Made by a program: the position numbers and the translations under genes
Notes under the pieces: generated by a model
Databases searched by the model: none
What the model was told of the DNA's origin: nothing
Seen by the model: only the letters and a program-made list of their open reading frames with translations
NCBI GenBank assembly: GCA_002292945.1
Contig: DBCG01000132.1
Coordinates: 1 to 18,367 of the forward strand
Length of the DNA: 18,367 nucleotides
Direction: 5' to 3'
Source of the DNA: Proteobacteria bacterium UBA964
GTDB lineage: Bacteria; Pseudomonadota; Gammaproteobacteria; Steroidobacterales; Steroidobacteraceae
Shown: positions 1-9,800 of the stretch, in pieces
Layout of the letters: every line of letters starts with the position of its first letter
Numbering within the stretch: the stretch's first letter is position 1

Positions 1-495
1 GTGGTCCCAGTCCGCCGAATGGAACGATCTTCCCGTGAACTGCTCTCGGCCGGGGATGTCCGGCACAGCCGGACGGCTCAGTTGTCCCATCGCCGTCACC
101 ACGAACTGGCTCTGTAGCACCGTGCCGTCCGTGAGGGTGACCTCCCATCGCGACGCTGCATCGTCGTAGGCGACCGATCGCACTTCCGCGCCGAAGCGGA
201 TGTGGCGCCTCAGATCGAAGCGCGCCGTGAAATCCTGCAGGTAGGCGAGGATCTCAGCTTGCGGGGCGAACTTGCGGGACCAATCGGGGTTGGGATGGAA
301 CGAGAACGAATAGAGATGTGAGGGCACATCACAGGCCGCGCCGGGATAGCGGTTGTCCCGCCAGACACCGCCGACATCGAGGGCTTTCTCGAGGATGATG
401 AAATCCTCGATGCCCTCTTTGCGCAAGGCCGCAGCCATCCCGAGCCCCGCGAACCCGGTGCCGATGATGATGAGCCTACGGGGCTGTTGCGGAAT
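1..495 (-). CDS. Baeyer-Villiger-type flavin monooxygenase, N-terminal part (runs off window)
   Basis: FAD- and NADPH-dependent monooxygenases of this class insert one oxygen atom into ketones or oxidise heteroatoms. The 165 visible codons show the FAD-binding Rossmann motif GTGFAG about ten residues from the proposed start, the family block W-R-D-N-R-Y-P-G-A-A-C-D-V-P-S-H-L-Y-S, and, close to the window edge, F-T-G-R-S-F-H-S-A-D-W-D, which fits the Baeyer-Villiger fingerprint FxGxxxHxxxW(P/D). The C-terminal part, including the NADPH-binding half, lies outside the window. The frame is that of the upstream peptidase gene, directly after its TGA stop. Between that stop and the Rossmann motif there is no ATG, GTG, TTG or CTG. 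The proposed start is ATT at 495-493, eight bases after a GCGAGG purine stretch. The next ATG (438-436) lies after GTGFAG and would destroy FAD binding. Enzyme class is fairly sure, substrate is unknown, and the start is uncertain. Confidence 0.82.
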   Translation of the reverse strand, partial: MPQQPRRLIIIGTGFAGLGMAAALRKEGIEDFIILEKALDVGGVWRDNRYPGAACDVPSHLYSFSFHPNPDWSRKFAPQAEILAYLQDFTARFDLRRHIRFGAEVRSVAYDDAASRWEVTLTDGTVLQSQFVVTAMGQLSRPAVPDIPGREQFTGRSFHSADWDH

Positions 496-503
496 GACCG
501 GTG

Positions 504-509
504 CCTCGC
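504..509 (-). promoter_or_regulatory. Possible ribosome binding site for the ATT start of the monooxygenase
   Basis: On the minus strand GCGAGG is followed by eight bases and then ATT. The spacing suits a Shine-Dalgarno element and is the main argument for initiating at 495. It lies in the 21-base gap after the peptidase stop, so re-initiation by ribosomes that finish the peptidase is also possible. Confidence 0.35.
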
Positions 510-516
510 CCGCGAC

Positions 517-2634
517 TCAGGCGAACCCGCGGTTACGCAGCAAAGCCTGCACATCCGGCTCGCGACCGCGGAAGGCGATGTAGAGATCCATCGGATCCCG
601 TGTGCCGCCCGCCGAATAGACATGCTGGCGCAAGCGCGCGGCGGTCGCCTTGTCGAAGATATCGCCCGTTTCTTTGAAGGCCTCGAAGCCGTCGGCATCA
701 AGCACTTCCGACCACATGTACGAGTAGTACCCGGCGGAGTATCCGCCCGCGAAGATGTGCCCGAAGTGCGTCGGCCGGTGACGGCAGACGATCTCGGCGG
801 GCATCTGCAGACGGGCCAGCGTGTCGCGCTCGGCCGCATCGATGTCGAAGGTCGCCGCATCCACGCCCGTCATCATGTGCACGTCGAGGTCGACGAACGC
901 GCTGGAGAGGAACTCCACGGTCGCGAACCCCTGGTTGAAGTTGCGTGCCGCCATCAAGCGATCGAGCAGCGCCTTGGGGATCGGCTCGCCGGTCTGGTGA
1001 TGCACGGCGAACCGCGTCAAGATCGTCGACTGACCGAGCCAGTGCTCGTAGATCTGCGACGGCAGCTCCACGAAATCGGTCGGCACGGAGGTGCCGGCGA
1101 CGCGCGGGAAGGTCACATCCGACAACAAGCCGTGCAACGCGTGACCGAACTCGTGGAACAGCGTCTCTGCATCGTCGTACGACAGCAGCGCCGGCTCGCC
1201 CGCAGCGGGCTTGTTGAAGTTGCAGACATTGACCACAACCGGGGTGCGCGCACCGCCGAGCTTGCGCTGGTTGCGGTAGCTGCTCATCCAGGCGCCTGAC
1301 TGCTTCGATGGGCGCGCATAGAAATCGCCGTAGAAAAGGCCGATCAGGCGACCGTCCCGTTCGCGGACCTCCCAGATGCGCACATCCGGGTGGTACACCG
1401 GAAGGTCTGTCCGGACTGCGAACTGCAGGCCCCAGAGCTGGTTGGCGACGAAGAACTGAGCCTCGAGCATCTTGTCGAGCTGGAAGTAGGGCTTGAGCTG
1501 GTCCTGATCGAGATCGAAGCGCGCCTTGCGGACCTTCTCGGCGTAGTAGCGCCAGTCCCAGCCTTCCAACTTGTACTTGCCGCCCTCGGCATCGAGCAGC
1601 GCCTGCATGTCGGTGCGCTCCTCGAGGGCGCGCTCGCGGGCCGGCTTCCAGACCCGCTCGATCAGATCGCGCGCGGCGGCCGGCGTCTTCGCCATGCGGT
1701 CGGCGAGCACGAAGTCGGCATGGGTCGCGAAGCCGAGCAGCTTGGCGCGCTCGGCGCGCAGCGCCACCATCTCGGCGATGATCTTGCGGTTGTCCCATTG
1801 GTTGCCGTTGGCGCCGCGGGCGGCCCAGGCCTTGAAGGCCTGCTCGCGCAGCGTGCGGTTGTCGCCCAATTGCAGGAAGGTCTCGACCGAGGAGCGGGAC
1901 AGCGTGATGAGGTACTTGCCCTCTTGGCCTGCGTCCTTGCCGGCCTGCAGCGCGGCTTCCAGTGCGAAGGCGGGCAGCCCCGCGCGGTCGGCCTCGGTCT
2001 TCAGTTCGAGGCTGAACGCGTTCGAATCGGCCAGCTGGTTCTGTTGGAACTGGACCGACAGCGTCGACATGCGCTGGTCGATCGCGCGGACGCGTTGCTT
2101 CTGCTGCTCGTTCAGCTTTGCGCCGGCGCGGACGAAGTCGTCGTGGTACTTCTCGACGACCCGCCGTTGTTCCGGCGTCAGGGACGCACGGCCGTCGTAG
2201 ACTTTTTGGATGCGCGCGAACAGCGCGGCGTCCAGATAGACATCGTTGCGGAACGCGGCGAGCTTCGGGCTCACTTCGCGCTGGATGCGCTGGATGTCGG
2301 GATTGGTGTGCGCCGAGGCCCGGTTCGAGAAGACCGATTGCACACGGCTCAATACCTCGCCGCCGGTTTCCATCGGCTCAAGGGTGTTGGCGAAGGTCGG
2401 CGCGGCGCGTTGTGCGGTGATCGCTTGGATCTCGGCGCGGCGCTCGGCGATGCCGGCGTCGAACGCAGGCAGGAAGTGCGACTCCTTGACGAGATCGAAC
2501 GGCGGAGCGCCATCCGGCAGCGTCCAGGCCTGCAGGAAGGGATTGCCCGAGGTGTCGGCGAGCGCGGTGTGGGGAGCGGTGACGGCGACCACGGTGGCGG
2601 CGCCGGCGGCGGCGAAGAAATCACGACGATCCAT
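517..2634 (-). CDS. dcp: Peptidyl-dipeptidase Dcp-like, M3 family zinc metallopeptidase, Tat-exported
   Basis: M3 peptidases of the Dcp branch remove dipeptides from the C-termini of oligopeptides. The 705-residue product is close to the usual Dcp length plus a signal peptide. The zinc site is HEFGH at residues 494-498 (His494, Glu495, His498), with Glu523 in the following D-F-V-E-L-P segment as the likely third ligand. The N-terminus MDRRDFF followed by an Ala/Val-rich stretch and A-L-A at residues 24-26 reads as a twin-arginine signal with cleavage after Ala26, which places a folded enzyme in the periplasm. Start 2634 has GGAG six bases upstream (2644-2641). The end L-L-R-N-R-G-F-A looks like a normal family C-terminus. 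The monooxygenase gene follows after 21 bases, probably in the same transcript. The family is certain; Dcp rather than a close oligopeptidase paralogue is likely. Confidence 0.93.
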   Translation of the reverse strand: MDRRDFFAAAGAATVVAVTAPHTALADTSGNPFLQAWTLPDGAPPFDLVKESHFLPAFDAGIAERRAEIQAITAQRAAPTFANTLEPMETGGEVLSRVQSVFSNRASAHTNPDIQRIQREVSPKLAAFRNDVYLDAALFARIQKVYDGRASLTPEQRRVVEKYHDDFVRAGAKLNEQQKQRVRAIDQRMSTLSVQFQQNQLADSNAFSLELKTEADRAGLPAFALEAALQAGKDAGQEGKYLITLSRSSVETFLQLGDNRTLREQAFKAWAARGANGNQWDNRKIIAEMVALRAERAKLLGFATHADFVLADRMAKTPAAARDLIERVWKPARERALEERTDMQALLDAEGGKYKLEGWDWRYYAEKVRKARFDLDQDQLKPYFQLDKMLEAQFFVANQLWGLQFAVRTDLPVYHPDVRIWEVRERDGRLIGLFYGDFYARPSKQSGAWMSSYRNQRKLGGARTPVVVNVCNFNKPAAGEPALLSYDDAETLFHEFGHALHGLLSDVTFPRVAGTSVPTDFVELPSQIYEHWLGQSTILTRFAVHHQTGEPIPKALLDRLMAARNFNQGFATVEFLSSAFVDLDVHMMTGVDAATFDIDAAERDTLARLQMPAEIVCRHRPTHFGHIFAGGYSAGYYSYMWSEVLDADGFEAFKETGDIFDKATAARLRQHVYSAGGTRDPMDLYIAFRGREPDVQALLRNRGFA

Positions 2635-2745
2635 GGAGCGCTCCGGTCAATCAAGGGGTGATGCGACAGATGTTAAGTGATGTGATGGACAGGTGTAAGG
2701 GGACGGCAGTCCGATACTCGACGGTGTTCGGAGCCCTGCGCCTGC

Positions 2746-2751
2746 CATAAT
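2746..2751 (+). promoter_or_regulatory. Possible -10 element upstream of the hemolysin III gene
   Basis: CATAAT, preceded by TGC, lies 24 bases before the ATG at 2776 in the 141-base divergent gap between dcp and the hemolysin III gene. No convincing -35 box is seen at the right distance. It is the most AT-rich promoter-like hexamer in the gap and would give a leader of under 20 bases. Nothing else recognisable was seen in 2635-2775 apart from the GGAG ribosome site of dcp. Confidence 0.35.
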
Positions 2752-2775
2752 GGTGCCGTTGTCCAGAGACCCCCC

Positions 2776-3450
2776 ATGACCCCTACGAAACCCGCCTTGA
2801 GAGGGCATTTCCACCAAGCGATGTTCTTCGTGGTGCTGGGCGCCGGCGTTCCCTTGGTCTACAACAGCCAAGGCCTCTCCACCCGGGTGTCGGTGAGCGT
2901 CTATGTCGTCTGTGCGCTGCTGACCTTCGGGATCAGCGCGCTCTATCACCGCCTCACTTGGTCCACCGCGGCACGGGCGATCTGGCGGAAACTCGACCAC
3001 GCCGGGATCTATCTGATGATCGCGGGAACCTTCACCCCCGTCGCGATGCTGGGTCTGAATGCCGCGTCTGCGCGGGATTGTTTGATGACCATCTGGATCG
3101 TCGCCCTCGCGGGGATCATCCAATCGGTCTTCTTCGTGAACATCCCGAAGATCTTCAGCGCCTTGCTCTACCTCGTGGCGGGCTATCTCATCGTGCCGTA
3201 CATGGGGGAGCTGCAGCAGACCATCGGCTCAGCCAATGTCTGGATCCTGGTCGCAGGGGGCGTGGCCTACACGCTGGGGGCGCTCTGTTACGGCCTGAAA
3301 CGACCGGTCCTCGACCCCCGCTACTTCGGCTATCACGAGCTCTTCCATGTCCTCGTGAACGCGGGCGCGATCCTGCATTTCTTCGTGATCAACGATCTCG
3401 TCCTCTCGGACGCCCTGCGCGGCAGCCCGCTCCACCGTATCATCGGTTGA
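2776..3450 (+). CDS. Hemolysin III family (PAQR-type) integral membrane protein
   Basis: The 224-residue product has the length and motif order of the bacterial hemolysin III/YqfA branch of the PAQR superfamily, seven-helix inner-membrane proteins with a metal site related to adiponectin receptors. Visible family motifs are S-A-L-Y-H (Ser54, His58), L-D-H-A-G-I-Y-L-M-I-A-G-T-F-T-P (Asp74, His75) and Y-H-E-L-F-H (His187, His191) near the C-terminus. The Asp and His residues are the family's presumed metal ligands. Hydrophobic segments alternate along the whole chain and there is no cleavable signal. The ATG at 2776 fits the family N-terminus but has no strong Shine-Dalgarno sequence. recC starts 26 bases after the stop on the same strand, so the genes could share a transcript. 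The name is historical: haemolytic activity should not be assumed. Confidence 0.9.
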   Translation: MTPTKPALRGHFHQAMFFVVLGAGVPLVYNSQGLSTRVSVSVYVVCALLTFGISALYHRLTWSTAARAIWRKLDHAGIYLMIAGTFTPVAMLGLNAASARDCLMTIWIVALAGIIQSVFFVNIPKIFSALLYLVAGYLIVPYMGELQQTIGSANVWILVAGGVAYTLGALCYGLKRPVLDPRYFGYHELFHVLVNAGAILHFFVINDLVLSDALRGSPLHRIIG

Positions 3451-3476
3451 GCCTGTGCTCTGATAGTGTTCCTTCG

Positions 3477-6400
3477 ATGACTCTCTGGGCATACCGCGAC
3501 ACCAAAGCCGAGCGACTGGTCGAAAGACTGGCCGAGAAGTTGGCGGCCACCTGGCCCGAGGATCCGATGGCCCGGGTCCCGATCGTCATCGGCAGCCGCG
3601 GCATGCAGCGCTGGCTCAACCACGAGCTCGCCACCCTCCAGGGCAGCGTCGCCGCGGTCGACTTCCTCTTCCCCGGCAAGGCGTTCGGTCGGGCGATCGC
3701 CGCGATCCATGAGGCCGCCGGTCTGCCCGCGCCCGCCGCCGACGGGGCGTGGTCCGGCACGACGCTCCACCGCCGGGTCATCCGTGCGCTGCGCGCCCGG
3801 CTCGCCGACCCCGCCTTCGATCGGGTCCGTCGTTACCTCGGCGAATGCGACGGCCCGGTGGCGGCGCGCGAACTCGCGTTCACCCGAGAGGCCGCGACCG
3901 TCCTCGAGCGTTTGCTCTACGACCGGCCCGATGACGCCGCTGCATGGATGGCGGATCCCGACACGGCGCCCGACGAGCACCGCTGGCTCGCGCTGCTGCT
4001 CGCCGATCTCCATGCGATCGCGCCCGATACCGATCCGCCCTCGCGTCTCGCGCGTCTGCGCGCCTTGCCGACGCAACAGGTTCCCCGATCGCTCTTCGTG
4101 TTCGGGCTCTCCTCGCTGCGTAACGGCGACAAGGCGCATCTCGCCGAGCTCGCGCGGCACATGGACATCCATCTTTTCATGCTCGTGCCCTCGACAGAGT
4201 GGTGGGCCGACATCCGTCTGCGCAGCCACGAGCGTGCCGCGCTGCGGGCCGCAAAAACGCCCGCCGAGACGCTCGCTCTTTTGCAGCAGTTCGAGCGCAG
4301 CAATCCGCAGCTCGCCGCCCACGGCGCGCCGAGCCGTGATCTGCAGATCTGGCTGGAGGATCTCGGCTACCAGAGCATCGAGGATGCCGTCGATACGGCC
4401 GCCGAGGCAGAGGCGCCGCCGCACCGGCTACAAGTCCTGCAGCAATGGATCGACGCCGCCGACGAAGTGCCCGGTCTGCGCGAGCGCATGCAGGCGAGCG
4501 GCGTGTGCGCCGCCGACGCCGATCCGCTGCCTTCCATCGAGATCAACGCCTGTCATGGCGCGCTACGCCAGTGCGAGGCGCTGCGCGACGACCTGCTGCG
4601 TCGCTTCGTCGCCGACCCGACGCTCGAGCCGCGTCATGTGCTCGTAATGACACCAGATCTCGCCACCTACGCGCCGCTCGTCGCCGCAGTGTTCAGCCGC
4701 GAGAGCCCGGGCGTCGTCCCGGCGATCCCTGTACACATCGCCGATCTGGGTCTGACCGACACCAACCCGGTCGCCGCCGTGCTCCTCGATGTGCTCGGCC
4801 TCGTCGGTTCGCGCGTCACCGCCTCGGGCCTGCTCGATCTGCTCAGCCGCGAGCCGCTGCGCACCCGTTTCCGCATCGACGACGCCGATCTTGGTGCGCT
4901 CAAAGATCTCATCGTCGCCTCAGGCCTGCGCTGGGCTTGGGATGCCACCGACCGTGCGCGCCACGACCAGCCCGCCGTCGACCAGAACACCGTGCGCTTC
5001 GCGCTCGAGCGGCTCGCGCTCGGCGTGCTGATGCCGGATCCCGGCGGCGTCGCCGTCGTGCCTGCGGCACCGGGGCTCGGTCCAGCGGTGCCCGTCGATC
5101 TACCGGGGCGCGATCAAGCGCTGCGCTTCGGTACGCTCGCCACGGTCTGCGATCATCTTCAGCGTCTGCAGCAAGAACTCGCGACGCCTGCGACCGCAGA
5201 GGCGTGGCGTCGGCGCCTCGAGCGCGTCATGGACACGCTCTGCGCGTTGCCCGAGTCGCGCAGCTGGCAGCGCGTGCGCGTGTCGACCACGCTGCAGGAG
5301 TGGCTCCCGGACGACGATGCCGCAGCCGTCACTTCCGCCACCACGCTTGAATTCGACCCCGCCAGCATCAGCGCGATGCTGCGCGACGCGTTCACGCTGC
5401 CGCGCGGCGGCGATCGTCCCAATACGGGTGCCGTCACCGTCTGCGCGATGGAGCCGATGCGTTCTGTACCGTTCCGCGTCGTCGCGATGATCGGCATGGA
5501 CGACGACAGCTTCCCGCGGCCGTCGCGGCCGCCGTCCTGGGATCCGTTCGCGAAGATCAGGCCGCAGGAGCACGACCGCCGCGGTCTCGACCGACACCTC
5601 TTCCTCGAGTCGCTCCTCTGTGCCCGCGACGCGCTCCTGATCTACGGGCGCGGTTTCGAGCCGACGCGTGGTGACGCCGTGCCGCTGTCCGTGGTGGTCG
5701 AGGAACTCGTCGATCTGCTCGCGCAGGCGTTCGGCATCGAGCAGCCCCGCGATCTGCTGCGCATCCATCCGCTGCAGCCCTGGAGCCTCAAGGCCTTCGA
5801 GGATGCGTCCCGCCGGCCTTACGATGCGACCTGGGCCGAGGCGGCCCTCGCTCGCGGAGGCGAACCCAAGCTTGCCGGGCTCTCGGCGACGCCCTCTGAT
5901 GCCCGTTGGCCCGAAGAGCTCGAGCCGCCCAACACGCTCACGGTGCGCGCGCTTGCCCGCGCGCTCGAGAACGCCCCGAAAGCCTTCCTCGAACAGACGC
6001 TCGGCCTCTCGATGTCGGATCGGGACATCGAAGTCCTCGATCGCGAACCGATCGAGCTCGATGACCTCGAGGCCTGGAAGCTCCGTGACGCACTCATCGA
6101 CCTCGTCGCGCACGACACGTCGGGCGTCGCGGTCGATGTACAGCCGCTGCTCACGCGCCAGCAGGGCGAGGGTGTCATCCCCTTCGAGGCCGGCGGCGAA
6201 GCGGTGTTGACGGATGAACTTGAGCGGGCGCGTGCCATCGTCGTCGACGCGCGCAAGGCTCCGGGTACCCCCATCGATCCAGCGCCCTATGTCTGTATGA
6301 TCACTGCGCCCGGATGTGCGCCGCTCAGCGTCACCGGGGTCGTCCCTGAGGTGCGGGAAGAGAAGGGCGGCACGCAGCGGCATGTGTGGATGACCGCGAG

Positions 6401-6860
6401 CGGCGAACCGAAGGACAAGTTGAAGCTCGAGGTCTGGCTCGCGATGCTGGTCGCACGCGCGGCAGAGGTACCCGTGGTCGCTGCACATGTGATCTCCCGC
6501 AAAGGCAAGCCGGTATTTCTTGCCCCGGACCCGGAAACGGCGCTGCGCGTGCTCGAAGCCTGCGTCGCCCTCTGGTGGCGCCTCCGTCGGCAGCCGGTGC
6601 CGCTCGTGCCGCAGTTCAGTCGGAAGTTGGCCGAGCTCGCCGACAAGGACCCCGACCTGTCGCCGCCGTCCCTCGTGCGGGAGACCGTCGACAAATGGTT
6701 CGAAGATGACGGCGCCGACACGGCGATGAAGGACGACGCGGCGCGCGCGCTCTTCGGCGGCTGGACCGAGAACGACCTCGATGCACGCGCCGAGACCCTG
6801 CTCGCGCTCGCCCGGACGGTCTGGTCGCCGCTGTACGCCGCCACGGAAAAGAAGCGATGA
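3477..6860 (+). CDS. recC: RecC, gamma subunit of exodeoxyribonuclease V
   Basis: RecC holds RecB and RecD together, splits the DNA duplex ahead of the motors and scans the 3' strand for Chi. The reading frame is open back to 2958, but the ATG at 3477, just after the hemolysin III stop, gives MTLWAYRDTKAERL, the expected RecC N-terminus, and 1127 residues against about 1122 in E. coli. The block G-S-R-G-M-Q-R-W-L at residues 39-47 matches the RecC N-terminal helicase-like signature, followed by V-D-F-L-F-P-G-K-A-F. Consistent with RecC being an inactivated helicase-nuclease fold, I see no Walker A motif. The stop overlaps the recB start as ATGA (6857-6860), implying translational coupling. 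The identity is supported by the N-terminal motifs, length and position before recB. Chi specificity cannot be read from the sequence by eye. Confidence 0.95.
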   Translation: MTLWAYRDTKAERLVERLAEKLAATWPEDPMARVPIVIGSRGMQRWLNHELATLQGSVAAVDFLFPGKAFGRAIAAIHEAAGLPAPAADGAWSGTTLHRRVIRALRARLADPAFDRVRRYLGECDGPVAARELAFTREAATVLERLLYDRPDDAAAWMADPDTAPDEHRWLALLLADLHAIAPDTDPPSRLARLRALPTQQVPRSLFVFGLSSLRNGDKAHLAELARHMDIHLFMLVPSTEWWADIRLRSHERAALRAAKTPAETLALLQQFERSNPQLAAHGAPSRDLQIWLEDLGYQSIEDAVDTAAEAEAPPHRLQVLQQWIDAADEVPGLRERMQASGVCAADADPLPSIEINACHGALRQCEALRDDLLRRFVADPTLEPRHVLVMTPDLATYAPLVAAVFSRESPGVVPAIPVHIADLGLTDTNPVAAVLLDVLGLVGSRVTASGLLDLLSREPLRTRFRIDDADLGALKDLIVASGLRWAWDATDRARHDQPAVDQNTVRFALERLALGVLMPDPGGVAVVPAAPGLGPAVPVDLPGRDQALRFGTLATVCDHLQRLQQELATPATAEAWRRRLERVMDTLCALPESRSWQRVRVSTTLQEWLPDDDAAAVTSATTLEFDPASISAMLRDAFTLPRGGDRPNTGAVTVCAMEPMRSVPFRVVAMIGMDDDSFPRPSRPPSWDPFAKIRPQEHDRRGLDRHLFLESLLCARDALLIYGRGFEPTRGDAVPLSVVVEELVDLLAQAFGIEQPRDLLRIHPLQPWSLKAFEDASRRPYDATWAEAALARGGEPKLAGLSATPSDARWPEELEPPNTLTVRALARALENAPKAFLEQTLGLSMSDRDIEVLDREPIELDDLEAWKLRDALIDLVAHDTSGVAVDVQPLLTRQQGEGVIPFEAGGEAVLTDELERARAIVVDARKAPGTPIDPAPYVCMITAPGCAPLSVTGVVPEVREEKGGTQRHVWMTASGEPKDKLKLEVWLAMLVARAAEVPVVAAHVISRKGKPVFLAPDPETALRVLEACVALWWRLRRQPVPLVPQFSRKLAELADKDPDLSPPSLVRETVDKWFEDDGADTAMKDDAARALFGGWTENDLDARAETLLALARTVWSPLYAATEKKR

Positions 6861-9800
6861 GTTTCGCCCCGTGGAGGGCGTCGGAACCGCTGCCCGAAGG
6901 TGCCGCGTGGCTGCTTGAGGCCAGCGCCGGCACCGGAAAGACCTATCAGATCGCGGGGCTGGTGCTGCGGCTCGTCGCTGAGTACGGGCTGCGTATCGAC
7001 CGCATCCTCGCCATCACCTTCACCAATGCCGCGACGGCTGAACTGCGCGACCGCGTGCGCAAGCGTCTCTCGAGTGCGCTCATCGCCCTGGAGCGCGGAA
7101 CGGCTGACCGCGGCGACGGGTTCGTCGAGCATCTGCTGAGCCTCGCGCGGCCGAGCCGCGAGCAGATGACCGCGCATCTGCGTATCGCACTGCGCGATTT
7201 CGATCTCGCGGCGATCTCGACCATCCACGGCTTCTCGCAGCGCATGCTCTCAGAGCTCGCGTTCGACTCGGGGCAGGACCCCGATCTCGAGCTGCTCTCC
7301 GACCCGACGGCGATCCTCGAGGAGATCGTCGACGACGAGCTCGCGCGCTTCTTCCACGGCGCCAGCGCCGAAGAGGTCACGCTCCATCAGTCCGCCGGGT
7401 ACACGCGCGACGATCTGTTGCGCGTCGCGCGCGCCCTGTGCAGCGCGGTGCCGCCGGAGATCGTGCCATCGCGTCGCGATGATGCTGGCGCAGAGACCCG
7501 CGCGAGCGTGCAGGCATTCCGGGCTGTGTGCGCGCCGGTACAAACGATGTATGCGGACGCTGCAAACCGCGAGAAGCTGCAGGCCCTGGCTGCGATGTCC
7601 CCGCGCTTTAAAAACGGCAATCATCTCCCGGGTCGTCTCGACAAGGTCTGCGCGTGGATCGCGGAGGGCGCGATCCTGCCGCCGGAAGACACCACCGAGA
7701 CTGCGCTCAAGCACTTGCGCGCGGCGGCCCTGCAGTCCGCATTCGAGGGCAAGTTGCCCAAAGGCGGCGACAAAGACGAACTCCAGCGGCAGGAATTTTG
7801 GCCGCTGATCCAGGCACTCGACACATTCATCGAGCAGGCGATCGCGTTCTGGCGCGGGTTCGCGCCGCTCGCGGACTTCGCGGTGAAGGTGCGCCCACGC
7901 TTCGAAGCCGAGATCCAGCGCCGTCGCGTGCTCACCTTCGACGCGATGCTGTCGCGCTTGGCCGAAAAGATCGAGGCCGAAGGCGGTGCGGCGAGCCCGG
8001 TCGCGCAACGCATCCGCGAACGCTACGACGCCGTGCTCGTCGATGAGTTCCAGGACACCGACGCCTCGCAGTGGTCTGTGCTGAAGGCGGCATTTCTCGG
8101 CCACAGACGCTTGATCCTCATCGGCGATCCGAAGCAGGCGATCTATGCCTTCCGCGGCGCCGATGTGCATGTCTATACGGCGGCGGCGAAAGAAGTCGCG
8201 CCGCCGCACTGTCGCACGATGAGCGTCAACTATCGCTCCGATCAAAGCGTGCTCGATGCCCTCAACACACTTTGGCGCGCCGGCTCCAGCGCCTTCGACG
8301 ATCCGGGCTTCGACTATGTCGAGGTGACGCCCTGCGACGACCACCAACTCGTCCCCGGCACAGACACCGTCGAGCCCGGTCTCGACATCCGATGGGTCGA
8401 TGGACGCGCGTTCAAGGGTGAGGAAGGCCAGCCGATCGGCAGCAAGCGGCCGGCAGATCTCGCGCGGCTGGCCGCGGCCGAGGCGGTGGCCTCTTTGTCG
8501 CCCGCGCCTGACGGCACCGCGCCGCGGGTCGATCAGGCGAGCGGGCTCGCCGTGCTCGTCAACAGCCACACGCAGGCGGCCGCCGTGCAACGCGCGATGC
8601 GCGAGGTGGGCGTGCCGGCTGTCGCGGCGACCCGCAACACGGTGTTCGCCACGGAGGCCGCGCGGTGGCTCGCCCTCTGGCTCGATGCCGTCGCAGCGGG
8701 TGGGCGAGACCGCGAATCGCGCACGGCGGTGGTGACGCCGCTTTTTGGCTGGACGGCAGATGCGCTGGCATGGGCGTTGGCGTCTGCCGATCAGGGCGGA
8801 CAACCGTGGCAGGTGTGGACCGCGCGTCTGCACGAGGCTGCGGCACGCTGGCCACGCTGGGGGTTCGCGCGGGTCTTCGACCGCGAGATGTCGGACCTCG
8901 GCGTACTGCCCCGCGTGCTCGCGATGCCGGACGGCGAGCGCCACGCCACGGACCTGCGGCATCTCTTCGAGTTGGTGCATGCCGAAGAGCGGGCGACGCG
9001 CGCCGGTCCCGCCGTGCTGGCGGCATGGATGCGCGCCGAGGCCGAGGTCGCCGATCAAGCGCGGGCGCAGCGTCTCGAGAGCGATGCCCAGGCGGTGCGC
9101 ATCGAGACCGTCCATGCCAGCAAGGGTTTGCAGTACGGGCATGTGCTGCTGCCGTTCACTTGGGATGCGCGGGCATCGACGAACGGCAACAACAAGGGCC
9201 CGATCCTGCTGCGCACCGAGGGTAAGACGCGCATCGACCTGTCGCCGTCGACATCACCGGCGCGACAGGATGCGATCGACGCGGCCCATCAGGAGACTCG
9301 ATGCGAGGACCTGCGCAAGCTCTATGTCGCACTGACCCGCGCCGAGCATCGCAATGTCGCGTGGTACGGGCCGATGGGCAAGAACGGCCAGACTGCCGAT
9401 GCCACCGCGATGGGACGGCTGCTGTTCCGTGCGCCGACCGCGAACGGTCATGACGATGACGCATTGCCGAAATTTGAAGATGACGCAGCCGCATGGCCGC
9501 GTGCCCGCGCGGATCTCGATGATCTGGCGGCACGCAGCGACGGCACGGCCGTATGGTCTGCGGTCGAGGCCATTCCGCGACCGGTTGCGTGGCGTCCACC
9601 GAGCGCCGTGTCGACGGTCACGCCGCAACCCGCCCCGTGGCCCACGAGCCGCTCGTCGCTGCGCGGCGAGTGGCGGGTCACCAGTTACTCGGGCCTCGCG
9701 GCCCGCAGCGCCGTCGCGACGCCTGACGGTGTCGAGGGCAACGCCACCACCGAAGGTGAACTCGAGCGTGACGAACTGCGCGCCGGTCGTGACGAGCGCC

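Noticed and set aside
1390..2661. Open frame of 423 codons opposite the dcp gene
   Set aside because: Low-complexity composition without recognisable domains; the M3 peptidase on the other strand is complete.
2958..3476. N-terminal extension of recC into the hemolysin III gene
   Set aside because: The frame is open, but this part is Arg-rich, overlaps a convincing gene and has no RecC similarity. The ATG at 3477 gives the normal RecC length.
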